Part shown: in pieces, positions 1-6,103 of the stretch
Numbering within the stretch: position 1 is the first letter of the stretch
Layout: each line of letters begins with the position of its first letter
Assembly (NCBI GenBank): GCA_946480015.1
Contig: CAMLIL010000110.1
Location: 1-16,494, forward strand
Reading direction: 5' to 3'
DNA length: 16,494 bases
DNA from: an uncultured Oxalobacteraceae bacterium
Lineage (GTDB): Bacteria > Pseudomonadota > Gammaproteobacteria > Burkholderiales > Burkholderiaceae
Position numbers and translations under genes: made by a program
The notes under the pieces: model-generated
Seen by the model: the letters and a program-made list of their open reading frames with translations, nothing else
Databases searched by the model: none
Told to the model about the DNA's origin: nothing

Positions 1-65
1 AGCTGGTCCAGCAAATCAAGGCTGTTCAGATTGGCGTTCTGTGAGAACAAGGGAAGGGGCTCCAC
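1..65 (-). CDS. Possible start of a further minus-strand gene (partial)
   Basis: Downstream of the stop of the neighbouring minus-strand gene, one frame stays open to the window edge from a GTG at 65-63 and reads VEPLPLFSQNANLNSLDLLDQ in part. The other two minus frames close quickly. Only 21 codons are visible and no strong ribosome binding site is seen, so this is a weak call. If real, it would continue the same minus-strand operon with an 8-base gap. No function can be given. Confidence 0.25.
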   Translation of the reverse strand, partial: MEPLPLFSQNANLNSLDLLDQ

Positions 66-70
66 GTCTG

Positions 71-1042
71 TTAGCCTAAGTGAAGCTGGGTTAGCGTGCG
101 TGCGCTCGGTTCGTCGAGTCCACCGGCTTGCTGTTTACAGTCGCGCTGAAAAACATGCAGCGGTTCTGCCATGGGCCAAACGCCCTCTTGCGCTGTGGCA
201 CGGTAGCCTAGGTTTTTTAAACGATCCTGGGCACCGAGCGGGTCGTTGGCTGGCCGCAGCGCACCGATATCCAGATGAACGGTCCAGTTGCGCACGCCGT
301 GAGGCGTGCTTAGCAGAAGCGTTCCGCTGACCACATCCGGCATCACGGCGGCATGCAGGAAGCCAGCGCCATCAGTGATCCCGGGGCGATGGGCAACCGG
401 CTCGCTGTTGCTGCGCACGAGCTTGAGAATGTACGATGCGGCCGACATAGGACGGCCTGCAGCGTCCAGCACGCGGATCGACATGACGACCGGGATGCCG
501 ATCCGGTGGATCACATGCAAATGCCCGGGTTGCGCGCCCACCCACTGGCGTTGGCGCTTCGGGATATGTACTAGCAAGCCAGGTGAGAGCACCGCCTTGC
601 TCTGGTGCTGCCCCCACAGGTCTTGATTGGGGCCATGCGCCCAGATGGTCTCGGGAAGAAAGCCACGCTCATAGCCGATGCTGAGCAAGCATTCAGACGC
701 CTTGACTTCATGCGTTGCCGGCCCGTCCTGGTCCGGCGGCGCAAGCTGTTCGAACACGGCCGGCTCGGCGCTCTTGGCGGCCTCAGCACGCAGTGGCAGA
801 GAATTGAGCAGCTCCCAAGCTTCCCCATCGAGATCGAACAGGCCGAGTTCGACGTTCAGTCCTGGCGGAATGCCATCAAAGCGGCAGGTCCCATCGGCAT
901 TGGTTTTGTCAAAATGTAGTTTGCTTCCTGCCCTGAAAGCGACGCACATATTAGCCAAAGGGTTTTCGTCGTCGCCCACAACTAACACTTCGATCGCCTT
1001 GGCTTCCGAAAGCGGACATGGTTGAATAGTGGGATTAGGCAT
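71..1042 (-). CDS. Hypothetical protein with regulatory-like beta domain and peptidoglycan-binding-like C-terminus
   Basis: This 323-residue protein has no signal peptide. Residues about 15-75 (EVLVVGDDENPLANMCVAF onward, then DGTCRFDGIPPG) look like a carboxypeptidase-regulatory or Ig-like beta module. A middle region (about 185-255) repeats that style (SIRVLDAAGRPMSAASY, then DGAGFLHAAVMPD). The last 45 residues (DPLGAQDRLKNLGYRA, then VFQRDCKQQAGGLDEPSART) resemble the three-helix peptidoglycan-binding fold (PF01471-like): a short domain in which an LxxLGY helix precedes an aromatic FQ helix. From memory, proteins of this layout sit in type VI secretion vgrG islands of Burkholderiales, so a role near a cell-wall-targeting effector is an inference. 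The ATG at 1042 is the first start after an in-frame stop; no clear Shine-Dalgarno is visible. The gene is divergent from 1068-1427 with a 25-base gap. Confidence 0.72.
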   Translation of the reverse strand: MPNPTIQPCPLSEAKAIEVLVVGDDENPLANMCVAFRAGSKLHFDKTNADGTCRFDGIPPGLNVELGLFDLDGEAWELLNSLPLRAEAAKSAEPAVFEQLAPPDQDGPATHEVKASECLLSIGYERGFLPETIWAHGPNQDLWGQHQSKAVLSPGLLVHIPKRQRQWVGAQPGHLHVIHRIGIPVVMSIRVLDAAGRPMSAASYILKLVRSNSEPVAHRPGITDGAGFLHAAVMPDVVSGTLLLSTPHGVRNWTVHLDIGALRPANDPLGAQDRLKNLGYRATAQEGVWPMAEPLHVFQRDCKQQAGGLDEPSARTLTQLHLG

Positions 1043-1067
1043 ATGGCTAGCATGATATCATTGTTTC

Positions 1068-1427
1068 ATGATTATCATTCGACAAACTCAGATACACGCC
1101 CTGACCGAGGCGCTGTACGATCCCATCGTTGAGGCGCTGGCAAGCGATCTTGGAATGGAAAAGTCCGCGGCCAGCAAGCTATTGTTCCTTGCCCGAGTGC
1201 GCTATGGAATTGAGCAATGCCCGGACCTGGTCCGCTTCGCCAACCTGGTTCGCCTGCTTGGGCCGGATTTCGACCAGGGGTCCGAACATAGGTGGGTACG
1301 CGAGATGCTGCTCGACCAGAGCGTACCAATGCCGTCACGCCGCCTGCAACGTGCTGAACAAGCAGTGATCAAGCGCCAGCAGATTCAAGCGTACAACCGT
1401 CACATCGACGCGCTTGTAGACCAGTGA
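1068..1427 (+). CDS. Small helical protein, possibly type VI secretion accessory
   Basis: This 119-residue soluble, mostly helical protein has no signal peptide and no membrane segment. The pattern QIHALTEALYDPIVEAL near the start, then IEQCPDLVRFANLVRLLGP (about residues 44-62) and HRWVREMLLD (about 73-82), fits small proteins I recall next to lipoprotein or effector genes in type VI secretion islands of Burkholderiales. In those, a first helix MxRIxxxQMxAL is followed by a helix-plus-FxxLMxxLGxxFD motif ending in a W-containing helix. This similarity is from memory and not measured. The ATG at 1068 has no strong ribosome binding site. The neighbouring 71-1042 gene on the other strand has the same type of context. 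Molecular function is unknown. Confidence 0.65.
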   Translation: MIIIRQTQIHALTEALYDPIVEALASDLGMEKSAASKLLFLARVRYGIEQCPDLVRFANLVRLLGPDFDQGSEHRWVREMLLDQSVPMPSRRLQRAEQAVIKRQQIQAYNRHIDALVDQ

Positions 1428-1444
1428 ACCAACCTGGCTTGACG

Positions 1445-1601
1445 ACCGCGCGTTTGATGTTCGAGCCGGTGACGATGACGCGTTGCATAACTTGCGATTT
1501 TGGAGTGGTGGATTCGCTGGTTTGAGCCAAGGCCAGCTGGGGATTGCCAGCGCCAGTGCCGCAGCCAACACGCTGCGTTTCAAGGGGATAGGTGAATTCA
1601 A
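1445..1601 (-). pseudogene. Remnant of a TonB-dependent receptor N-terminus (signal peptide and TonB box)
   Basis: On the minus strand a GGAGG (1610-1606) precedes a TTG start at 1601. The frame encodes MNSPIPLKRSVLAAALALAI, a good signal-peptide start. At about 1541-1539 the frame must shift by one base to continue as PQLALAQTSESTT and then QRVIVTGSNIKR. That gives a signal-peptidase site (LALA before QTS) followed by the TonB-box and plug opening typical of carbohydrate TonB-dependent receptors. A C-run of four where five would keep the frame (CCC CAG) explains the shift. Recognisable similarity ends near 1445, a few bases before the end of the neighbouring plus-strand gene, so the roughly 900 remaining codons are missing. 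The frameshift could be a sequencing error, but the truncation could not. Confidence 0.72.
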
Positions 1602-1680
1602 ATTGCCTCCGTTGGAATTTTTTTGTGAAAATATTGCTTGCTTGGAGCCTGCTTTATGTTGCGAGCAATTTGAATTGCTC
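1595..1680. repeat. Inverted repeats in the leader of the receptor remnant
   Basis: A palindrome with 8-bp arms, GAGCAATT-TG-AATTGCTC, lies at 1663-1680. A 12-base segment of it (GCAATTTGAATT, 1665-1676) recurs in inverted orientation at 1595-1606 (AATTCAAATTGC), where it covers the TTG start and borders the GGAGG of the receptor remnant. In a minus-strand transcript these two 12-mers are perfectly complementary and could pair across the start codon. The palindrome could equally be a regulator binding site. The surroundings (about 1570-1870) are clearly more AT-rich than the rest of the window. Confidence 0.5.
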
Positions 1681-1941
1681 ACATATGCATCTCCAGCACC
1701 AATCACACGCTCGAAAATTCTTGGATGCCGTCAAAACTGTCGTTCTCGACATCGTGACGGGCAAAAAAAACGTCCCGAATAAAAGCAGCATGTTTTTATT
1801 TGCAACGGCAAGTACAAGATCAGCATGATCTCCGATGAAAAATCTCCGCAGTACATGACATCAGCCGAGCTCGAAGAAGCTATTCGGCGCCACCGCGAAC
1901 ATACGAGATAGCTTCCTGCCGAGGCGCGGGCTCGCCGTGCT
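1602..1941. other. AT-rich stretch without a recognisable intact gene
   Basis: Apart from the inverted repeats at 1595-1680, this stretch holds only short open frames. The one that looks most protein-like is 1825-1911 on the plus strand. It is bounded on the left by the receptor remnant and on the right by the broken IS66 element. It probably contains the old promoter and leader of the receptor remnant plus unrelated junction DNA. No RNA gene or origin was recognised. Confidence 0.6.
1825..1911 (+). CDS. Small ORF or C-terminal gene fragment, 28 codons
   Basis: The frame from ATG 1825 to TAG 1911 reads MISDEKSPQYMTSAELEEAI, ending RRHREHTR. It is acidic-then-basic and helix-forming. The open frame extends upstream without a start to a TAA near 1780 (HVFICNGKYKIS precedes the ATG). 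It may therefore be the tail of a truncated gene rather than a small gene. Its amino-acid composition looks protein-like, unlike neighbouring shadow frames. No family is recognised and no ribosome binding site is evident. Confidence 0.25.
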   Translation: MISDEKSPQYMTSAELEEAIRRHREHTR

Positions 1942-1985
1942 GTTGCGGCAAGCCACACCTTGGTGCCGGCAGGCAGGCCGATCAC
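1942..1985 (-). pseudogene. tnpB: IS66 tnpB remnant (N-terminal 14 codons)
   Basis: The GTG at 1985-1983 overlaps the TGA of tnpA (1984-1982) in a GTGA arrangement usual for IS66 operons. The start MIGLPAGTKVWLAA is the characteristic N-terminus of IS66 TnpB (Orf2, the small protein of about 115 residues required for transposition). After this the frame continues for 70 codons with composition unlike TnpB, so the true gene is cut at about 1942 and fused to foreign DNA. Confidence 0.75.
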
Positions 1986-2380
1986 CGCAGCACCCGATCC
2001 AACACTTGGGCCAGCGTGGCTGCGTTGGGCTGGCCTTCGATGCGGACTCGGACTGCACCCAGCTCAAGCACAACGGTGCCGTCGGCATCGGCATCGCCCT
2101 CGGCGCCGACGCTGTTCGGAGCGGGCGCCGAGGGCGCCAGCACCGCCGGCAACAAGCCATCATCGCGCATCAACGCCGGCACACCAAGGCGGCCTTGTTC
2201 ATAAAGGCGGCGCCAGCTGAACACCTGGTTGGCGTTGACGCCGTGTTCGCGCGCAATGCGCGCGACTGAGGCGCTCGGTTCGAGCGACAGCGCCACTAAG
2301 GTGCGCTTGAACTCCAACGAGTGCTGGCGATAGTGGCCGCGTGTGTTCTTCGAAATGACCGGTTAAAAATTTGTGTCCAT
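1982..2380 (-). pseudogene. tnpA: IS66 tnpA (helix-turn-helix Orf1) with nonsense codon 6
   Basis: From ATG 2380-2378 the frame reads MDTNF, then TAA (2365-2363), then PVISKNTRGHYRQHSLEFKR and on to the normal end. The body contains the helix-turn-helix segment ASVARIAREHGVNANQVFSW followed by RRLYEQGRLG. This is the usual IS66 TnpA layout: an N-terminal HTH, a spacer, then a conserved beta segment VVLELGAVRVRIEG near the C-terminus. One C-to-T change of a CAA codon would account for the stop. Internal starts such as the TTG at 2317 could still give a product of 111 residues, but with tnpB and tnpC gone it has no known partner. Confidence 0.8.
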
Positions 2381-2471
2381 AATCAGAATTTGTGGGCACA
2401 AAAGCTGTGCCAAAATTCGATCATGGAGGACGCTGGTAAGGCGGTCCAGACGTCGCTGGGAAGACGCTTAC

Positions 2472-2626
2472 CCTTCAGCCTGGCCCGTCTGCGTCGACTG
2501 CTACGCCTGGCCACCGCCGCAATCACGACGACGAGGGCAATCAGCGGGAGCGCGGGCTGATCGCCAGTATGGTTGCCGAATGAGTTCGCGGCGCAACGCA
2601 GTAGCACCGGAATTTCGACAAAGACA
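2472..2626. other. Stretch between the IS66 end and the lacI promoter, nothing recognised
   Basis: No intact gene is seen here. A plus-strand frame ending at a TGA near 2583 reads HDDEGNQRERGLIASMVAE at its end and could be the tail of an older gene cut by the insertion element, but this is too short to assign. No RNA gene is seen. Confidence 0.4.
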
Positions 2627-2655
2627 TTGACAGCCGGACGGTGAATGCCTACCAT
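2627..2655 (+). promoter_or_regulatory. Predicted sigma70 promoter of the lacI-led operon
   Basis: A perfect -35 box TTGACA (2627-2632) is followed after exactly 17 bases by TACCAT (2650-2655), which matches the -10 consensus at 4 of 6 positions including the first two and last two. Transcription would begin near 2661-2663, directly in front of the operator-like motif at 2667-2683 and about 95 bases ahead of the GTG start of lacI. It is the best sigma70-type match found in the window. Confidence 0.6.
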
Positions 2656-2666
2656 TCAGACATCGA

Positions 2667-2683
2667 ATGACAACGATGGACAT
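2667..2683 (+). promoter_or_regulatory. Candidate LacI-family operator upstream of lacI
   Basis: ATGACAACGATGGACAT is an imperfect 17-bp palindrome with an odd centre (outer ATG/CAT arms, then C/G and A/T pairs). It lies at about +5 to +21 of the predicted promoter, where a bound repressor would block initiation. Its first 12 bases recur at four other places in the locus. The position supports autoregulation of lacI and control of the operon behind it. Confidence 0.6.
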
Positions 2684-2757
2684 TTCGAGTTCCCGGCACC
2701 GTGCAAGAATACATGCGCAGCGAGGGCAGTGGTTCCATTTTTCATGCTTAGGGTATC

Positions 2758-3786
2758 GTGGCTACGATTCATGATGTTGCAAACAAGGCGAGGGTGTCGA
2801 TCAAGACGGTCTCGCGCGTGCTGAACGGGGGCACCCAGGTGTCGGAGGGCACGCGCCAGCGCGTGGCCGACGCGATGGCGGCGCTGGCGTTCTCCCCTTC
2901 GGCAGCGGCGCGCAATCTGCGCGGCGTGCCCACTGGCCTGGTGGCGGTGATCGCCGAGCAGCTGACGATCACGCCAGACTCATTCGAAATCATCAAAGGC
3001 ATCCAGTCCGTGTGCGAAGAAATGGGCAAGGTGCTGCTGATCGGCGAAACCGGCGGCCGTCCGGACGCGGTGCAACGCCTGGTTTCCGGCTTTCGCAATC
3101 ACCGGGTCGAAGCCGTGCTGTTCGCTACCTTGTGCCACCAACAAGTGTCGATCGAACCGGTGATGGGCGACACCCCGGTCGCGCTGGCCAATTGCTACGA
3201 AGCGGACCTGCGTTACACCCAGGTGGTGCCCGATGACGAGGCCGGCGGCCACGTGGCGGCGACCATCCTGCTCGATGCGGGCCATCGCGATATCGCTTTC
3301 CTGCAATTGATTCCGGGTATGGTGGCAACCGACCTGCGTCTGCAGGGCTTCCAGCGCGCGCTGACCGAACGCGGCGTGGCCCCGGTGCCGGAATGGGTGC
3401 TGCATGGCGCCGAACCGGTCGAGGGGGACGAGTTCGCCCACTTGCCCGATGCGCTGGACCGCCTGTTCGGCGCCGCGCGCCGGCCCACTGCGATCCTGTG
3501 CGGCAACGACAAAATGGCCATGCGCGTGATGTTCCTGCTGCAGCGGCGCGGCCTGCGCGTGCCGGAAGACGTGTCGCTGGTTGGCTACGATGATTACCGG
3601 CTGATTTCCGAGGCGCTGTATCCGGGCCTGACGACGGTGTCCTTGCCCTACCGCGAAATCGGCGAACTGTCCGCGCGCAGCGTCCTGATGGCGCAGCCGG
3701 CGGAAGCGGCGACCGTGCGCGTGCAATGCCGGCCAGTCTTGCGCGGCACCGTCCTGGCGCGCAAACTCAGCAAGGGGCAGCGTTGA
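2758..3786 (+). CDS. LacI-family transcriptional regulator of the sugar locus
   Basis: This 342-residue protein has the full LacI layout. The N-terminal helix-turn-helix is TIHDVANKARVSIKTVSRVL (residues 3-22), the hinge helix SPSAAARNLRG spans about residues 46-56, and a periplasmic-binding-protein-like effector domain runs from about 60 to 330, including the family motifs CGNDKMAMRVM and VPEDVSLVGYDDY. The GTG start at 2758 is chosen because the HTH begins immediately after it. An AGGG lies 5 bases upstream. The stop TGA overlaps the ATG of the binding-protein gene by one base, so the two are probably translationally coupled. The effector is likely the imported oligosaccharide or fructose, by context only. 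It is expected to bind the repeated ATGACAACGATR sites. Confidence 0.93.
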   Translation: MATIHDVANKARVSIKTVSRVLNGGTQVSEGTRQRVADAMAALAFSPSAAARNLRGVPTGLVAVIAEQLTITPDSFEIIKGIQSVCEEMGKVLLIGETGGRPDAVQRLVSGFRNHRVEAVLFATLCHQQVSIEPVMGDTPVALANCYEADLRYTQVVPDDEAGGHVAATILLDAGHRDIAFLQLIPGMVATDLRLQGFQRALTERGVAPVPEWVLHGAEPVEGDEFAHLPDALDRLFGAARRPTAILCGNDKMAMRVMFLLQRRGLRVPEDVSLVGYDDYRLISEALYPGLTTVSLPYREIGELSARSVLMAQPAEAATVRVQCRPVLRGTVLARKLSKGQR

Positions 3787-5051
3787 TGAAGCCGCTGCTG
3801 CCACTGCTGCTCTGCCTGCCCTTGCTGGGCCAGGCCGCGCCGGTCGAAGTGAAGCTGTGGCGCCACGATACCGAGGCCGCCGAAATGGACGCCGGCCGCG
3901 CCGCCGTGGCCCGCTTCAACGCCAGCCAGGACCGTTGGCGCGTGGTGGTCGAGGCCATTCCCCAAGGCTCTTACAACGCATCGATTACCGCTGCCGCACT
4001 GGTCGGCCACCTGCCATGCGTGATTGCGCTCGACCAGCCGGTGGTTGCCAATTTCGCCTGGGCCGGGCACATTCGCCCGCTCGACGACCTGCTGCCGGCC
4101 GACAGCCTGCGCCGCTTGCTGGCCGGCGGGCGCGGCACGGCGCTGGGCAAGACCTACAGCGTCGGCCAGTTCGACGTCGTGCTCGCGCTGTTCGCGCGCC
4201 GCTCGCAACTGGCGGCCTTGGGCGTGCGCGTGGCAAGCATGGAGCATCCCTACACCGCGCAGGAGCTGCGCGCGATCCTGCTCAAGGCCAAGCAGAGCGG
4301 GCGCTACCGGTTCCCGATCGACGTCAACGGACGGGCCAAGGGCGAGTGGGTCAGCTATGCCTATGGTCCGTGGCTGCAAAGCGCGGGAGCGGACCTGGTC
4401 GATCGCCTTGACCCCAGCCATGTGGACGGCATCCTGAACAGTCCCGCCGCCATCTCGGTCGGCACCTATTTTGGCGACCTGTTCCGCGACAAGCTGGCCG
4501 AACGCAACCCGGCCGACGACCAGGCCTTCATCCAGGGCAGGACCTTGTTCCACTACACCGGCTCGTGGGCCGCCCGCAGCTACCGGCAGCGCTTCGGCGA
4601 CGACCTGCTGGTACTGCCGCCACCCGACTTCGGCAAGGGGCCGAAGGTGGGCGCCGGCTCCTGGCAGTGGGCCATCACCCAGGGTTGCCCGACGCCGGAA
4701 GGGGCGGGCGCCTTCCTCGCCCACCTGATCAGCACGGCCGAAATGACAACGATGGCCAATGCCACCGATTATGTGCCGATGAGCGCCGCCAGTGCTGCCG
4801 CCAGCGAGCATTACCGGCAGGGCGGCGTCTGGCGCGTGTTCTACGACTTCGCCGAACGGTATGCCGTGCCGCGGCCGGCAACGCCCGCCTATCCGGCCAT
4901 CTCCGCCGCGCTGGAAAAGGCCATGCTCGATATCCGCAGCGGCAAGGATGCCGAAGACGCGCTCGACGAGGCGGTCGAGGCGATCGAGGGCAATATGCAG
5001 CGCAACCGCAATTACGCCAGCGGCGCCACACAGAAAGCGAGCCGACCATGA
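3786..5051 (+). CDS. Periplasmic sugar-binding protein of a CUT1 ABC importer
   Basis: This 421-residue extracellular solute-binding protein (family 1) begins with a cleavable signal peptide, MKPLLPLLLCLPLLGQA, cut before about residue 18. The mature start VEVKLWRHDTEAAEM fits the first beta strand of the fold. Further family features are AVARFNASQDRWRVVVEAIP (amphipathic helix then strand), IALDQPVVANFAWAGHIRPL (about 80-100), GSWAARSYRQRF (ligand-loop region) and GSWQWAITQGC. The ATG at 3786 overlaps the lacI stop and starts directly at the signal peptide, so an upstream extension in the same frame is rejected. It delivers a sugar to the permeases encoded just downstream. Ligand specificity is not readable, but context favours fructo-oligosaccharides. 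An operator-like motif lies inside the gene at 4743. Confidence 0.92.
   Translation: MKPLLPLLLCLPLLGQAAPVEVKLWRHDTEAAEMDAGRAAVARFNASQDRWRVVVEAIPQGSYNASITAAALVGHLPCVIALDQPVVANFAWAGHIRPLDDLLPADSLRRLLAGGRGTALGKTYSVGQFDVVLALFARRSQLAALGVRVASMEHPYTAQELRAILLKAKQSGRYRFPIDVNGRAKGEWVSYAYGPWLQSAGADLVDRLDPSHVDGILNSPAAISVGTYFGDLFRDKLAERNPADDQAFIQGRTLFHYTGSWAARSYRQRFGDDLLVLPPPDFGKGPKVGAGSWQWAITQGCPTPEGAGAFLAHLISTAEMTTMANATDYVPMSAASAAASEHYRQGGVWRVFYDFAERYAVPRPATPAYPAISAALEKAMLDIRSGKDAEDALDEAVEAIEGNMQRNRNYASGATQKASRP
4743..4758 (+). promoter_or_regulatory. Intragenic copy of the candidate operator motif
   Basis: ATGACAACGATGGCCA lies within the binding-protein gene, coding for MTTMA. It shares all 12 core bases with the intergenic copies and four further bases with the copy at 7978. 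It may be an auxiliary operator about 2.1 kb downstream of the first, or a chance coding match. No promoter is visible beside it. Confidence 0.3.
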
Positions 5052-6103
5052 AGTCACACGTCCGAGGGGGGCACGACAGCTGGCTGGCCGCGGCCGGCTT
5101 CGCGGGTCCCGCACTGACTCTGCTGTTCGGTTTCCTGATCCTGCCGCTGCTGCTGGCGGCCGGCGTGGCGTTCACCAACCACCGGCTGGTGTCGCCGGAA
5201 CCGACGCGCTTTGTCGGGATCGACAACTTCACGCGCCTGCTCGCCGTGAAAGTGGTGCGCGTCGACGCGCTGCCCGCCGCGCCGGCCCAGGCCGCGCCGC
5301 GCTTTCCCAGCTGGCGCGAGCTATTGGCGCAGCGTCCCGAGCTGCGCGGCTATCGCGAAGCCGTGCGGGTCGAACTGGGCGAGCGGCGCTTCCTGCTGGC
5401 GGCCACCGATCCCTTGTTCTACCGCTCGCTGTTGAACACCTTCCAGTTCGCCATGATGGTCATGCCACTGCAGTGCGGTATCGCGCTCGGGCTGGCCCTG
5501 CTGGTCAACCAGCGCGTGCGCGGCCGTGTCATTTTCCGCACCGTGTATTTCGCGCCGGTGGTGACCTCGATGGTGGTGGCGTCGATCGTCTGGACGTTCC
5601 TGCTCAATACCGACCGCGGCATGATCAACGAGTTGCTACGCTCGATCACGGGCGACCCGAACGCCGGCCCCGACTGGCTCGGCGACCGTCGCTACGCGAT
5701 GCCTGCCATCGCCGTCATGTCGGCCTGGCAGGGCGCCGGTTTGCAAATGCTGATTTTCCTGGCCGGCTTGCAATCGATCGGTCCCGAGTTGTACGAAGCG
5801 GCCACGCTGATGGGCGCGAATGCCTGGCAGCGCTTTGTGTATGTCACCTTGCCCGGCCTGCGCAACACCATCATCTTCGTGCTGGTGACGACCTCGCTGA
5901 TGGCGCTGGGCCTGTTCGCGCAGGTCGACGTGATGACCTCGGGCGGTCCGCTCGATTCGACCTCGACGCTGATCTACCACGCGGTGCGCAGCGGCTTTCA
6001 TGAACAGGATGTCGGTTATGGCTCGGCCATCGCGCTGGTGTTTTTCATGATCGTGCTGAGCATCTCGATGTGGCAGCAAGTGATGTCCAAGGAGCGCGCA
6101 TGA
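5048..6103 (+). CDS. ABC sugar permease, MalF-like, with an extended first periplasmic loop
   Basis: This 351-residue inner-membrane permease belongs to the MalF/UgpA branch of CUT1 importers. The first membrane helix is at about residues 20-42 (LTLLFGFLILPLLLAAGVAF). The core helices run from about 126 to 345. The EAA loop that docks on the ATPase is YEAATLMGANAWQRF (about 249-263), followed by PGL. Between helix 1 and the core there is an insert at about residues 66-121 (PSWRELLAQRPELRGYREAV in its centre) that most 290-residue family members lack; it is comparable in position to the much larger periplasmic loop of MalF. The ATG at 5048 overlaps the preceding stop in an ATGA, and the gene overlaps the next one in the same way. 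It pairs with the 6100-6984 permease. Confidence 0.92.
   Translation: MKSHVRGGHDSWLAAAGFAGPALTLLFGFLILPLLLAAGVAFTNHRLVSPEPTRFVGIDNFTRLLAVKVVRVDALPAAPAQAAPRFPSWRELLAQRPELRGYREAVRVELGERRFLLAATDPLFYRSLLNTFQFAMMVMPLQCGIALGLALLVNQRVRGRVIFRTVYFAPVVTSMVVASIVWTFLLNTDRGMINELLRSITGDPNAGPDWLGDRRYAMPAIAVMSAWQGAGLQMLIFLAGLQSIGPELYEAATLMGANAWQRFVYVTLPGLRNTIIFVLVTTSLMALGLFAQVDVMTSGGPLDSTSTLIYHAVRSGFHEQDVGYGSAIALVFFMIVLSISMWQQVMSKERA

Larger units (their letters stand above)
1942..2471 (-). mobile_element. Truncated IS66-family insertion sequence (left end, tnpA, first codons of tnpB)
   Basis: The element's left end is read on the minus strand from 2471 as GTAAGCGTCTTCCC, matching the GTAAGCG ends of IS66-family elements. 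Behind it lie a leader of about 90 bases, tnpA (2380-1982) and the first 14 codons of tnpB (1985 down to about 1942). Similarity stops within tnpB, so most of tnpB, all of tnpC and the other terminal repeat are missing. The 8 bases next to the end (2472-2479) would be one copy of the target duplication, and the partner is lost. The element cannot transpose by itself. Confidence 0.78.

Noticed and set aside
1040..1055. CATATGGCTAGCATGA matches the NdeI/NheI/T7-tag start of common expression vectors
   Set aside because: The match stops after 16 bases and flanking DNA is not vector-like; both sides continue into natural genes. Treated as coincidence.
2199..2399. 66-residue minus-strand frame starting at 2399
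   Set aside because: It overlaps tnpA in another frame; the tnpA frame reads the expected IS66 N-terminus through the TAA, so this is a shadow.
3726..3785. Upstream extension of the binding-protein gene
   Set aside because: The ATG at 3786 begins directly at a signal peptide and overlaps the lacI stop; the 20 extra residues lie inside lacI coding sequence.
4565..5047. Upstream extension of the first permease frame
   Set aside because: The extra 161 codons are the shadow of the binding-protein gene, rich in Arg and Gly; the ATG at 5048 fits the ATGA overlap and first membrane helix.
3648..5114. 488-residue minus-strand frame
   Set aside because: It is antisense to the sugar-binding protein with shadow-type composition; the plus-strand gene has a signal peptide, family motifs and tight gene overlaps.
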